The notes beneath the pieces were generated by a model. It made no database searches. It had not been told where the DNA came from and was given only the letters and a program-made list of their open reading frames with translations. 64,000 nt of DNA from Symbiodinium natans (taxonomy: Eukaryota; Sar; Dinophyceae; Suessiales; Symbiodiniaceae): contig CAJNDS010000635.1 in NCBI GenBank assembly GCA_905221605.1, positions 860,243-924,242 of the forward strand, given 5' to 3'. Below are positions 35,942 to 48,629 of the stretch, one piece after another. The position numbers and the translations under genes are program-made. The first letter of the stretch is position 1. Each line of letters starts with the position of its first letter.

Positions 35942-37330
35942 GGTAATGTCATGACGGCCTAGTCCGTAGTGTGGTGTTTGCGTGGCTTGATGCTCCTGTA
36001 CGGTGTCATGCGGTTGGGTTGAGATGCAGCAAGCAGGCAGTCTGTCCTGGGACGAAGAAATGACAAGCATATAGCAGAAGCTGCCTGGCAGCGGCAAGTG
36101 GTGTTGACCACATCAATCTTTGAGGCTGAGGACTTGCTCTGCCTGAGGTGAGTTGGCATATGTTCAGAATTTCCGCGCCAGCTCCAAGAATTTGGCCAAG
36201 CCCTGTTTGTAACGTTTGCGTGGCTTGATGCTCCAGTACGGTGTCATGAGGTCGGGTTGAGCTGCAGCAGGCAGATTGTTCGGGGACGAAGAAATGACAA
36301 GCATATAGCAGAAGCTGCCTGGCAGCGGCAAGTGGTGTTGACCACACCAATCTTTGAGGCTGAGGATGCACTGCTTCGGTTGAGATGGCATGTGTTCAAC
36401 TGCGCGCAAGCTCCAAGAATTTGGCGATTGGGGTGCCGCTCGCTAGATTCCCGTCGTTTGCGAAGACAGGCCCGAGGATTTTATCGAGCACGTCTGATTT
36501 CAGAGTTCGGCCACGTGTTCTTCGCAGTTCTCCACACTGAGAAGGTGATGTCATGACGGCCTAAGCAGTCTGTTGGGACGAAGAAATGACAAGCATATAG
36601 CAGAAGCTGCCTGGCAGCGGCACGTGGTGTTGACCGCATCAATCTTTGAGGCTGAGGACTTGCACTGCTTGAGTTGAGTTGGCATGTCTTCAGAATTTCC
36701 GCGCAAGCTCCAAGAATTTGGCCAAGCCCGTTTTGTAACGTTTGCGTGGCTTGATGCTCGTACGGTGTCATGCGGTCGGGTTGAGCTGCAGCAGGCAGAT
36801 TGTTCGGGGACGAAGAAATGACAAGCATATAGCAGAAGCTGCCTGGCAGCGGCAAGTGGTGTTGACCACATCAATCTTTGAGGCTGAGGACTTGCACTGC
36901 TTCAGTTGAGATGGCATGTGTTCAATTGCGCGCAAGCTCCAAGAAATTGGCGGGAGCGGTGCCGTTCGCTAGATTCCCGTCGTTTGCGAAGACAGGCCCG
37001 AGGATTTTATCGAGCACGTCTGATTTCAGAGTTCGGCCACGTGTTCTTCGCAGTTCTCCACACTGAGAAGGTGATGTCATGACGGCCTAATCCGTTTTGT
37101 AACGTTTGGGTGGCTTGATGCTCCGTGGCGGGGGGTGGGGTGCCGTCGGGTTGAGATGCAGCGAGCAGGCAGTCTGTCCTGGGACGAAGAAATGACAAGC
37201 ATATAGCAGAAGCTGCCTGGCAGCGGCAAGTGGTGTTGACCGCATCAATCTTTGAGGCTGAGGACTTGCACTGCTTGAGTTGAGTTGGCATGTCTTCAGA
37301 ATTTGTTGCGCAAGCTCCAAGAATTTGTCG
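35942..37330. repeat. Degenerate copies of the 381-bp satellite
   Basis: The satellite phrases GTTTGCGTGGCTTGATGCTCC, GACGAAGAAATGACAAGC, GCAGAAGCTGCCTGGCAGCG and ATCAATCTTTGAGGCTGAGG recur about four times, but at irregular spacing and with deletions. Several units end in GGTGATGTCATGACGGCC, which is absent from the upstream block. Confidence 0.93.
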
Positions 37331-40300
37331 ATTGCGGTGCCGCTCGCTGGATTCCCGAAGGTTTGTTCAAACTCATAGGTTTGTGTCAGTTGTTCTGCCG
37401 CTAGACAGATCTTCATCTGTGGAGATAGGCCTGAGGATTCTTCCCAGTGCTCCCTTGGAAAGCGGCCTGGTTTGTTTGGGGCTTACGACACGCTATACAC
37501 AGAGACGAGACGGGTCACTGGATGCTTGCGACAGCATAGTCCAGAAATACTTATCGCTTTGTGCGAATGCGTCCTGTGAACCTTCGAGCGTGGCATGAAT
37601 CATAGGCTTGTGCACAGCAAGCCTTGAAGTTGCTCACTTGTTCACGTGACAGGTCGTCGCCTGCGGTGAAAGCCACATGGTCGCCGCTAGCTTTGATGAG
37701 GCCTGCCGGGAGCCTTGTAGCTGTCGTGGTGTTCAGTCAGGCCAATTTGTACCCTTGCCGTCTATGGCTAACGCTGCACAGACTTCCCAAATCTGCGCAA
37801 AGCGCAACACGAGGAGAGCGCCGGAGCCGTGTATACCTGGGGCTGCGGACAGCATGGGCGCTTGGGCTACGAGGCCTCATGCATGGCCCAGCAACGAACG
37901 TCTTCTACTGTAGCGTGTATGGTTTGTTTTTAGGACGTTTGGGGCTTGGGATGTTTGGAATGCAGCCTGTGAATAGGAAAGAAATGTGGGCACACTTGGA
38001 CGCGCTGCTGTATCGGAGGTAATGGTCTGCCGCATTTGGGCGCAATGCCCGACTGGTTTTGAGTACTGTAAGATGTTTTCAGATTTTTTCCCTTGCACCC
38101 AGTGCTCACAGACTCCCTATCCGGAAACGCCTGACCATCGAACACGTTCAGTAGCATCTACCGCCAGTTGGCCCGTTCCTCGACCCTTGGAAAATTCTGT
38201 AGGGCAGCTCCGCCCAGCTCGGCAGCCGCTTTTTTTCGTCAGAGCCCTAACGGCTCATGCGGTAGCTTGGAGAAGAGACCCGGCGGACTTGCGGGTCTTT
38301 TTTCAGGGCTCGAATTGCGTGGAGGATCTTGCGCCTTTCAGAATGCCCACATCTGCACAAAACATGGTCGAAGGCAAGCCAACAGAACGCAGCAAATATG
38401 CTGCAGATCACGTGAGTCTCTTCGGGGGAAGGCGAAGAAACAATTGAAAGCCACCCTCCAGGAGATATTTTAAAGACGTATTTGGCCGATGCGGCGCCGA
38501 AAAGTGATGCAGCTGCAGAATCCGTTCCGTGCCACTTCGCTTTACTTCGACATAAATCATAAAGATAAAAAAGGTCACGGTCCTTTTATGGAAGACGAAG
38601 TGCGGTTGGCCCGGCGGGTCGTACGGTTTGTCCTGTGACATCTGCCCAGATACGCCAAGTCCCGACACTTGGTACGAGGGCGCATCGCCGGCAGAATCCG
38701 GCAGCAACTGGGATGAAAAGTTGTGTTTAAGAAACCACTGCTGCGCAAAGAATATCATTTGCCTGCCCCCTACAAGAAAAGGACCGCACGCCCTGAGTTT
38801 AGGGCTTCAGCGACCCCTGCTAAGAGCTCTTTCTGCAAAACTAGGCTTTATTCGTGTGGAAGGCTGGGGCTTGGATTGAACTTTTTCCGCGCACCCGCTC
38901 TGCCGGTCGCGGCGGTTTTCCACAACACGCAGAGTGCGTTTTTTTGGTGTTCGATGTTACCATGTTCTGTGCTCTCGCCTCGGCACCACGTCTTGAGCTC
39001 GGGTTTCTACATGGTTTTGGCATCCATGGTCCAAGACCACATAATGGCACAAGCCCTGCTCGAGGCAACCTCGCAGTCCCTGCCCCATGCCGTGCCGTGG
39101 TTGACCGAGGAGCTGGGAGCTGCAGCCTCACAGCCTCAAGATACCTCTACTACCTTGTGATGGCATGTGATGAGAATAGAGGATAATGGAGTATAATTTC
39201 AAGCATCTTCTGGCTTAGGATGTCCTGTCTGCCCGATTGGGCCAGAAGACACAGGAAGCAGGTGCAGGCCTTGGCCATCGGGGAAGTGTGGCAAGGGCAG
39301 TCAAGGTGCTGTGTTTTGTTCTTGTTTAGCTGTTCAACTGTGAAAGCCCTACAGCAGTTGTCTTCCATTTTCTGCGGCATCACGGTTCTCAAGACACTTC
39401 GGCCTTGGTGCCAAAGCGTGGCCGAGTGGAACTTCTGAGGGTGACTTCGACCTGAGGCTGGTAGGTCATTGGGGCAGGTGATCAAGCTGTTCCTAGAATG
39501 AAGGTTTTGACTGCGAAGCCGGTAGCTGAGAGAGACCATTGCGAGGTTATGAGATTATGCGAGACTGTACACTCTGGCGGCGTGGGTTAGATCGGCCAGC
39601 TTCTTGAAATCGCTGTTTCCGGTAGACTGTTGGCTCGAGCTTTGCATTCTTTTGATTCGCCACAGTCTCTTCGCAGAGATGGCCCCCAAGGCCCCATCGG
39701 GAGTTTTGCATCATAATTTATCTGGCATCCGCATTCCCCTGTAGGTGTCGAAAAACCAGCTGAAGAAGGCCCGAATGGATCCGAACAGGGCAGCGAACTC
39801 CGTCGTTACAGCCTTCAGCTTTGAGTCAGCTACTCAGCCTTCATGAGCTTATCGTGAGCTTAGAGCCTAGATTTCTTCGAGCCTCTCAATTTTTCAGGAC
39901 ACGTGGCCTCGACCCGGTGGTCTACGAACACTTGAGGGTTCGGCTGGGTTTTCGGGTTTCGGAAAACCCGATCCTGGTCGCTCGCCCGGGCAAGCCTCTG
40001 GGGACGAGTATAACGGTCCGCATTCACGGCCAAGAATGGGGCCGGCAGGCATTCGTCGGGGAGTACTCCCACGATTGTAAGCCCTGCATAAGCGAAGCGG
40101 GGCCTTTGCAGACATTTCTTCGCAAGCTCCAGCCCAAAGAGGCTTGGCAGCACGTACACCTATGGGAGATCCGCCTGCGCTAAAACAACGACCGGTGCCT
40201 GCTTCGTTTGCTCATGACATGTCAGCCTGCAGTGAGCATCGCATCAGGTTTTTTCTGGGGTCGATGTTGTTGAAACCGAAGCTTCAGGTATCCGACCACG

Positions 40301-42025
40301 TCACTTCGGCCCGCCCTTACCAAGCACTGTCCTTTGCTTGTGAAAATTCCCAACTCGTAAACACCCCCCTCCTCCCCCCCCGCCGCGATTGGCACTTCGC
40401 TTTTCACATCGCTTCGGCCTTTTCACGCGCAGTGCCACTTTCATTGAACCCAATTTGAGCCTTCAACGGCCGAAGCTCCGGCGGAGAAGAGCAGAATACA
40501 GCCGCATACAGCGACAACAGGCTTGTGATGCAGCTTCCACGAGGTCTAAGGAAGCTTTCGGGATTCTTGATACTATGTGCAACAGCAACAGAAACCGGGT
40601 CTACATCCGGAACAGTGAAGACATCCAAGGCCCAGCGCTCCGAGCCTCACCACCACCACGGCCCTCCAGAAGGCCACCTCAATTTTTTCAGCTGTCGCTC
40701 GAGGGTCATAGCATTCTGCCTGGAGGTTCGGGTTTGGGATTTGGGATTTCAAGGTTCAAGGGTACTGTCGGGCCTGTGTCATTTAGGAAATGGGTCGCGA
40801 GGAGATGCCTTAGTTAGGGAGTTATGTAGTTGTGGCATCAGAGAGTTGGCCCGCACGTCTCCACAACGAAGTCTTTTGTCGGCGTCCGCAAGGATGGCTG
40901 CCGGCGGCAAACGCTGCACTGTTTCCTGAGCCGAAATTTCCTCTGCTCCAAGTTTTTTCTAGGCAGTCCTGTGTGAAGAAGCGTCTGGCTTCTGCTTATC
41001 TTATGGGCCTTGGGACGAGCGCTGGCACGTGTCGCCTGCACCCGAGGGAAAGAAACCGCCAGGTTGCCGCAGCGCATCACGCAAGCGAGCTGTGGCCTTC
41101 GTCACACTGTGGGCTACTGAGAGCTTTAAATATACGGCATGGAGAGCACCTTCATTTTTTTGGTGTATTGTTCCCACCACCTGAGAGCTGGCCTTGGTTG
41201 TGAGGCTCTTATTTGCCAGGGTGGCCTTGTATGCTTCGGTGCGGACGACTATGGACAGCTCTGCCCTTACCTTCGGGCCCGGGCTTGCCCACTTGTCATG
41301 GAATGTCGCCGTCAAACCATGTGGTGGCACGGTTGCTTTTGTTCTCAGGTTGGGTCGAGCGGGTGAGGAAGAGATGAGGCATGGAGTGGCCATGCGCACA
41401 TGTGGCTGAGCAATACAATAGCAGCAATTGCAGCGTGATGCCAAACTGTGGCAAGGGTGTGCGATTTCCCATGTGCATGTTGTGGTCAGGCCAAAGCTGC
41501 CTCCTTTCGCCCACTGCCCGAAATTGGAGGATGGGATGCGCGGCCGATGTCCAATGTGTATGCTATGCTTGTCTCATGCCATGAGTTGCTCGTTCTTACC
41601 ATCCTCTTTGAAAGTCATGGCGGCGCAGAAGCCCGAATGATCATGCTCAGCCATTGTTTCAAAGTGACGTCGGATGTTGGTTGCATTTTTGTTTCGGGAC
41701 CCTGCTTTGTCGGATTTCGAGCCGCGGAGTGTGCGGTTGGTGTGTGCTGTTGGTGGTTTCTTCTGTTCTTGTCGGTTTCTCAATTTGCTTTCGTCCAGTC
41801 TCCCTGTCGGTCATCATGTCGCCTGCTGTGCCATAGTCTGTGATGACTACGACCTCCACTTCAAACGATCCTTGGTCTGTTTCATCTTTACAGCACTCAA
41901 CCAGTTCCAACGGTTGCACATGGAAGGCACCGGGTGATGTTCGAACCAAGGAGGCTGGCAAGCTCTGGCATGTGCATGATGACTGTTTATCATGACCTTT
42001 ATCTTATCTTTCTCGTTGTGCCCTC
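37331..42025. other. No assignable gene
   Basis: Open frames such as 37624-38022 (+), 39821-40183 (+) and 40389-40929 (+) have no familiar motif, and opposing frames compete with them. A + segment near 41216-41260 (GGLVCFGADDYGQ) resembles one RCC1-type repeat, but no partner repeats were found. A hairpin-like GACCCGGCGGACTTGCGGGTC lies near 38277. Confidence 0.4.
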
Positions 42026-42300
42026 TCCTGTTTTTGACTATCTTTCTCCCCCCTCCTCTTCTCACTCTCCCTCCTCTTCTCACTCTCCCTCTTCTTCTCA
42101 CTCTCCCTACCGCTCTCCTTGTCGCTCGCCTCCACTCTCCTCTCGCTCCCCCTCTCGTTTCCCCTGCTCTCCCTCCTGCCCCCTCTTCCCTTCTTCCCCT
42201 CTTCCCCTTCTTCCCCTCTTCCCCTTCTTCCCCTCTTCTCCTTCTTCCCCTCTTCTCCTGTTTCCCACTTCCCTCTCCCTTCTACCCTTTACCCTCTTGT
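42026..42300 (+). repeat. Polypyrimidine (C/T) tract, about 270 bp
   Basis: The + strand is nearly all C and T, made of CCCTCTTCTCACT- and CTTCCCCTCTTCC-type units. The Ser/Pro/Leu-rich + frames and Glu/Arg/Gly-rich minus frames here follow from this composition. Mirror-like polypyrimidine DNA can form triplex structures. Confidence 0.93.
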
Positions 42301-43784
42301 TCTCACCTTGCACCTGGCGGACCTCGTGCAATGTTCTGCCACGACTCGGCTTTCCAGCCTCTTCCTGCCGAGATTTGCAGGCTTGCGCCCGTCGCATTTC
42401 CTGCGGACCTTTGCATACAGCAGCTGTCTGCTCGCAGGGGCATCTTGTTTGCAGTAAAACCGAAAGCCACCGACAGATGCCTAACAGGAAACATACTCGG
42501 GGATTTGCCGTCCCTTTTCCAGCAGATAGCGCACAGCCACGCTCAAGCTTCAGGCGTGTGCACGTTTGGGGTATCGACCTGCGCCAGACAAAGGACCTTG
42601 CGAAGGCCAGTGGGCCAATAGCTTAGTTTCAAATCGGCGACACAATGTTCCGTACACAGGCGCCCCGAAGTGGACCTCAACCAGTTCTGGAATTTGGTCC
42701 GGAAAGGCTGGCCAACATGCTGCATGACGTGCATCAGGCGTAGCTGCATGAGGACGGGCAAAACAGACTACGCGCAATCACACGCGGTCGGTGGAACCTG
42801 AGAAGCCGCTGGCTCGTTCCATGAAGCAAAGGCAGTTGACTTGACAGGAACTGATTTTTGACAGCCGCAGAAGGGAGAACGTTTCGCTCGCATAATGTTG
42901 GCGCAATACAGCCCACCACAAGTCAGCGCCGCCTAGTAGCCTGCCATCAAGCCACATTCTTGTGACACAAGGCAGCAGCAGGTCAAAGCAGCCCGTTCAT
43001 GAGCTGCGTTTGGAAGGCTTCGGGTTTCTTTGCACTCATACCCGATGCAAGCCAAGCTGGGCATCCGGCGGACAAGAACCGTCACGGTACCCAGCTTAGC
43101 ACCGGACATGGTGGCACCCTGTTTCCTAAAATCTTTCAACAGCTGCCCAGGCAATGCTGCCTTTCATGCTGCTCTTGTCGTGTTGCCTGCCGGCAAGCCT
43201 TCATGTCAAAGTCGGAGGGGGAGGAGGCATCTTCGTTTATCCCAGGAAGCACTCGCCTGCAATGGTTGTGCGGCGTAGATGTCCCGTACTGCAGCTGTCT
43301 CAATACTGCAACGCTCATCTCTGCTGTTTCCTAGTGCTGGATCATGCTGAGGCTTGCTTCCGCTTGTAGCGCGGGGCAAGCATGGACCTTGGTTTAATGG
43401 TTGGTGCACCCGCATCACCGATCTCACGGCACATCGCAGCTTGGCCCGTTCCCATGACTGTCTATCAAGTATGGCTGAACACACCTCCGAAACTGGCCAT
43501 AGCTCAGAGCAACTTAAGGCACATTAACGCTGATCTTGGGCTCTTTCCAGCATGCAGAGCCACGCTGGTCAGAGGCTTGTCTGCTTTTCAGAGTCCAAGG
43601 GTGCCAAAACCGAAGCAACAGCAACGCTTGGCAGGTGTACGCGGCGGTGCTAGTCGCCGATGCAGATGGTCCTCAACATGTTGAGCAGGTCCCTTGAAGA
43701 ATGTTCGATTTCAGCGAATGGTAACAGCACACTCCATTCGCTCCAGCAGGTCTTCTCAGATCCAACGAAGGTGGCTTTGCTGAA
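42301..43784. other. No assignable gene
   Basis: I see no recognised family. A + segment near 43440-43560 (MTVYQVWLNTPPKLAIAQSN) has coding-like composition and might belong to the gene that follows. Confidence 0.35.
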
Positions 43785-45115
43785 ATGAAAGATGATGCCA
43801 TTGCTGTTCCATTGCTGTTCTGCCCGACTTGTAGAGTGGACCAACATGAGGCCTCGCAGCTTCGTAGCAGCACAACTGTCCAGGCGTTGATGCGCAATGC
43901 TGACGAGTTATCCCAAGAGCTGACTCGTCGCTACCATGACAACAACTCCTGGACTTTGCCGATTGGGAAGCTTTGCTTGCAGACAGGGTTCCGGGCGTCA
44001 AAGTCCTGACTTGAGAGCTTGCTGTCGTCTGTTCCCGCAGTTCCTGAGCCACCTTGCAAACCCTGAGAGCAGAGACAGCTTCCGTGAAGCTCTGCGTCGA
44101 TCAGGAGATTTCAGACAAATGGCTCCAGTTCATCACTCGACTCTTGGTTGCTGATATCCCGTGATTGCTACTGGCTTATGTTTTGTTTCCGGCTTCTGTC
44201 TTGATATTGTTGATGCATTTTTTGTGCTACGCGACCCGCCTCGGCCTGGGGTCACTTTGCAGAAGCAGTTCGCAGTGTGCGTCGTTCCTTGCTGACTGTG
44301 CCTGAGAAGAAGTGCCAGGCGCAATTCGACGAGGGTAGGCTCACGGTGCAACCGCACCACCCTATTCAAACAAGTGCAGACGTGCTGACTCAGGACTTCA
44401 GCTTCCCTTCTGGGCTTCGCTTGGCAGCACGTCTCTCTGGACGAGTCCCGTGGAATGCAGAGAAGCCTCTTGAAGGCCCTGAAGGCTGGGTGCAGCGATT
44501 GCCCGCAGCCATGTTGCCACCGGGCTGAGAAGTCAGCACTTTTCGGGTGGTGTGGTTTGTGTTGCCGCCGACGAGTGTGTGCCTGCATCAGAGAGAGGCA
44601 AGTCGGACATCGGCAAAAAGAGCACACTCAGGCGCACATAGGAGCAAATCCTCATTATTCTTCATTGTAGGCTCGCAGCACCGTTGAGCCGGTTTGGCCT
44701 CGACCCCGTAAGTGTCCAGGAAGACACCGCCACAACAGCTTTGACCACGGCCATGAAAACCCTGCCAAGCGCCACTGGCAGGGCCAAACCCACAACAATC
44801 GTAAAGTGCTGTTGTCCGGGAAATGGATGATCAAGCTTGGTCTCGAATTCCTGTCAGTTTCCGCTACTGCATGGAGTCATGCAAAAAGACCGGAAGATGA
44901 CGAGTTGGGATTGTCGCCGTTGAGTTGTGGTCGGCCGCTGTGCGGCTCCTGGCTTGAGGCCAACCCACTACTTCGTGGAAACGCTGGCGTCCCTCACGGA
45001 TTACGAGCTGAATGGAGAGCAGGGCAAAGGATTTGCACATCAGGCGCGGCGAAAATCGGAATTGCTCAAAGTATTTAAAAGCATAAAAACCATGCAAAAA
45101 AAGCAAGATCCTTAG
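43785..45115 (+). CDS. Unrecognised multi-exon gene
   Basis: Coding-like + segments are: about 43785-44009 (ALMRNADELSQELTRRYHDN); about 44036-44130 (FLSHLANPESRDSFREALRR); about 44260-44395 (RRSLLTVPEKKCQAQFDEGR); about 44672-44830, which is His-rich (RHRHNSFDHGHENPAKRHW); and about 44955-45115 (FVETLASLTDYELNGEQ, then a basic helical end) with a TAG at 45113-45115. I recognise no domain. The helical charged segments and the common strand suggest one gene ending at 45115. Exon joins were not worked out. Confidence 0.35.
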
Positions 45116-46697
45116 CAAAAGCGTGGCTTGAAAACGTTGTCACGTCTTTGTAAACGCTGCAAAGACCGTGACCCACCTCGGCCCGGTCCGGTACTCTCGC
45201 GCCCCATTCGGTTTGCCTACAAGTGTTCGGGACTTCGAGGTCGGAGATTGGGGAGTTTAGGAAGTTTAGGAGGTTTAGGAGGTTTAGGGATTTTGGGGGC
45301 TTGTGGGTTCGGGTTGAGAAACATGCGCTTGCAGGAGATGAACTACGGAAAGCGCTTTCCGACTGCCTTCATTTGGTCTCAAGGCATCTCCGATGGAGGA
45401 ACAACTCAGCTTGTGCTGACGGGTGGCAGGTTCCTTGGACGTGCTTCGAGATAGAGGGACCCCACTTGCATCCATTTGCACTGTGCCCAGTGCCAGAGCA
45501 GAGGTTTACAATATCGGGGTTGACCACGAACCAGTACATCTTGGCATATCGCTCCAAGTATCGCCAGTGGACCTTCCGGACCATCGATGGGCATCGATTT
45601 CGGGACAAGGCCGGTTGGCACCGAGCAAGCAAAATTCATCTTGTTGGCTCGATGCGATGCTTCGTGCCGGTGCTCTCAGCCGGGTGCCCTCAGCTGTCCA
45701 TGGCTGTCCATGGCTCCCTACAGGCGCTACAGTTGTACAGTTGTACTATGTTGTACTGTTGCAATCTGTTGCAGGTGGATGGATGCAACGGCACGTTCTC
45801 CTTGGTGGCCACATCACGGGGCCGCCGTCTGGAGCTGCTGATTACCGCCCCACCAAAGAGCGGCTTGCGATGCACACTAAGGTGGCATTGCAGGGCAGAC
45901 TCGGGGCAGAGAGGTGATGAAGACATGCAGCATCCTGCAGCCCAGGCTTCTCGGAGAATATCTTCGTTCCGACTGCCAAAGGCTTTAGTCAAGCACCCGG
46001 CAGCACAGAGAGCCATACAGCCACTGCGGTTGTTCGGCTGTGGGCCCCTCGGCTCCGTAGCCACAACAGCAACACAGAGGTAGATCCCATCCTTGTGAGA
46101 TCGGGTTCAGCATGTCCTGGTGCAGGCTAGGGTTTGAAGGATTTCTGAGCTCGAGGGGTGCAAGGCTGAGAGTTTTGGCAGCGGGGCATTGAACTGCTTT
46201 GGCTTCTTTAGTTTCGTGCGAAGTGTGCTTGTCCATGCCTCGCTGTGAAGCTGAGGAAGCGAAAAAAAAGCGGGTTGCCGAATATGCCACGTTCAAGCAA
46301 GCAGCGCTTGAACCTTGCCAGCACTGGAAGTCTTTTTTCCGTTCATGCGACGAGCTGCTTTTGGACTTCATCCTGCAATGCACCCAAAAGCCCCAGGAGT
46401 TTGGTGGGAAGTACAACTGTGCAGACCAGCAAGTGCGGCCAGCACAGGTAGCGCAGCCACAAGAGCTGGCCTTTGCTACCATGAGAGGCCTGGGTACAGC
46501 TCAACATGTGGAGAGGGCTTGTTAAGAACTGGCCCCGAAATGTGCAACCGAAAGTCGTAACCGAGAGTTCAGTTGAAAGTTAAGCATTGCAGTAGCTGCG
46601 AGGCGGTTTTGGCGTCCGCCACGAGCCTTCAACCAACATCAGAGGAACCCGCAGCCCCCACTGGGGTCACCATCAGCGAGAACAGAAAGCCTCAGCT
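45116..46697. other. Uncertain region upstream of the tocopherol genes
   Basis: A 286-residue + frame (45223-46083) overlaps an equally open second + frame (45423-45917) and cannot be trusted. A + frame at 46199-46525 (AEEAKKKRVAEYATFKQAAL, then WKSFFRSCDELLLDFILQC) looks coding and could be an exon of a separate gene or of the methyltransferase gene. A short tandem repeat AGTTTAGGA(G/A) lies at about 45252-45290. Confidence 0.35.
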
Positions 46698-48102
46698 GTG
46701 CCGCGCAGATCTGCAGCGACTGGCACACTCTGGGCTGGAGCAATAGCAGCAGCTCTCTTACTCCGGGCTGCATTCCGCCAAAGGCAACGGACCTTGCAAG
46801 AAGGGATTGCCGACTTTTATGATGCCTCTACCGGCGTTTGGGTCGAGATTTGGGGTGATCACCTGCACCATGGCTACTACGAGGACAGACCACAGAGATC
46901 CAGATTCTTCCAGAATTCACGGGCCCTGTTGTTGCTTGTGTTGCTTTGGTGCTGTTGTGCCTGCACAGTTGGCAAAGGACAACTCGTGGAGATCCCTGAA
47001 GCAGCACAAAGAAGCGCAAGTTCGGATGATCGAGGAAGTTTTGAGCTGGGCGGAAGTGTCATCGAACCCCGATGGCCCAAAGACTATACTGGATGTGGGT
47101 TGTGGAGTCGGGGGTTCTTCCCGATACCTGCAGAAGAAGTACGGCGCCAAGGTCACTGGCATCACCTTGAGCCCCAAGCAGCAAGCACAAGCCACAGCGC
47201 TGTCCAGCAAGTCGGGGCAGGCTGAGAGCTGCGACTTCAGGGTAGCAGATGCGTTGAACATGCCCTTCGAAGACAACTCTTTTGACCTCGTGTGGTCGCT
47301 GGAAAGTGGCGAGCACATGCCTGAGAAGCCCAAGCAGCTTGGCATCGATGTAAAGGAAACCAAGGGGTAACTGGGTCGCATAGGTCATGATCTAAGATGA
47401 CAGCTGCTGAGATGGCTGACTGAGGTTCATGAGTGAGATGCACCGAGTGTGCAAGCCTGGTGGCCGCATCATCCTTGTTACGTGGGTGCACCGAGATCTC
47501 GGAGATGAGGAAGCGTTGCGGCCAAAGGACATGCCAGCACCTGCCAGCAGAGCTTTTTGAACACAACCTTGGCTTTATTTGCGTTCGGCAATTGACGCAC
47601 TTGGCTGCCAGGAGCTGCGCCTCCTGAAGCGCATCAGCCAGGCGTATCACTTGCCGGACTGGTGCAGCATCGAAGACTACTGCCACATAGCCACAGAGAA
47701 GTTGGGCATGACAGGCCAGAAACACTGTAGCCTGCACTCATACTGCAACACGTTTGTCGCAAAATGCCCGACGCAGGCATCCGACGTGATGACTGGTCCC
47801 AGTACATTGCGCCCTTCTGGTCGGCAGTGATTCAGACTGCATTGCAACCACGTGGATGGTGGGCACTTGCCCGAGGCAAATTGTGGTATTTTGAAGAGAA
47901 ACGTTCGAGGTCTGGCAGGGCAAAGTGTCCCATTGGTGTCCTGGCAGGCGGCTTGGAGACCTTCCGCGGTGCCTTGGTGATGCCTCTCATGAACAGGGGC
48001 TATCGAACCGGAACTATCCGTTTCGGCTTGATGACGGGCTGCAAGGCTCCAGGCAGACTTGCCGATGACACGTTTGTGTGGTGCATTTGGGGTGCATTCT
48101 GA
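46698..48102 (+). CDS. VTE4: Tocopherol O-methyltransferase family (gamma-TMT/MPBQ-MT type)
   Basis: This is a SAM-dependent methyltransferase that methylates the tocopherol ring or its benzoquinol precursor, in the plastid in algae. Exons are up to 46883, 46978-47327, 47425-47527, 47612-47714, 47777-47875 and 47948-48102; all phases agree and give about 331 residues. Motifs seen: a hydrophobic helix (GAIAAALLLRAAF); FYDASTGVWVEIWGDHLHHG, the family hallmark; the SAM-binding ILDVGCGVGGSSRYL; SLESGEHMPEK; KPGGRIILVTWVHRDL; AYHLPDWCSIEDY; DDWSQYIAPFW; and ALVMPLMNRGY near the end. Donors are GA, GC, GA, GC, GC; none is GT. The open frame begins with a non-ATG codon, so the true start, with plastid-targeting sequence, lies in an upstream exon I could not place. 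Cyanobacterial MPBQ methyltransferases share this fold, so the substrate is inferred. Confidence 0.92.
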
Positions 48103-48629
48103 AGATGGGGTAGTGACCTGGAATCAGTGGCGGCAACTTGAGCTTTGGAAGAGGGCGTGGGGGCGTGGGGGAGGGAGTGGGGGAGTCTGCAAGTCGCCAA
48201 CACTGAAGCCGGAAGGCAGTGATGGGGCTGCTGCAAGCACGGCTGCAGCCGCTGCACCTTCGGCGCTGTCCGCCTGGCGACTGAGACCAAAGCGGCTCGC
48301 GCTGTGCGGCGCTCTGGGGCAGGTGGAGCACCTTGAGACTGAACGCAAGTGTGCTCACTGACATACTTGAGTCATACTTGCCATTCTTGCTGCAAGACCA
48401 CCTTTATGGGAGGTTGTCTCGTCTTCTTCGACCACGACATCCTCCAGACTCGCCACTCTGCTTCTCTTGTCGTGTGCACGGATGAATCGATTCCTGAACA
48501 TGTAAGTCCTGTGCAAGCAGCAGCGTACTGCAAGTGGTGTATGTGGGAGTGCCAGGGAATGCCTTAAGAGCAAGCCCTCCTGAAATCTGGGTTATGGGCG
48601 AGCCGTGATTAAACTTCCCACGCAAAGCC
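48103..48629 (+). other. Intergenic gap between the two tocopherol genes
   Basis: The gap is 527 bp. A + frame (48059-48361) overlaps the methyltransferase end and continues through an Ala-rich, then basic stretch (GAAASTAAAAAPSALSAWRL) that resembles a plastid-targeting region. It could be an upstream exon of the prenyltransferase, an alternative end of the methyltransferase, or chance. Confidence 0.4.

Noticed and set aside
38270-38305. Bacterial-type terminator hairpin
   Set aside because: A GC hairpin followed by T residues is present, but every recognised gene here is eukaryotic and intron-rich.
41210-41300. RCC1-like gene
   Set aside because: Only one short segment (GGLVCFGADDYGQ) resembles the repeat. 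No neighbouring repeats or joins were found.
45223-46083. 286-residue + strand gene
   Set aside because: A second + frame is open over much of the same DNA, no motif is recognised, and the start is in a simple repeat.
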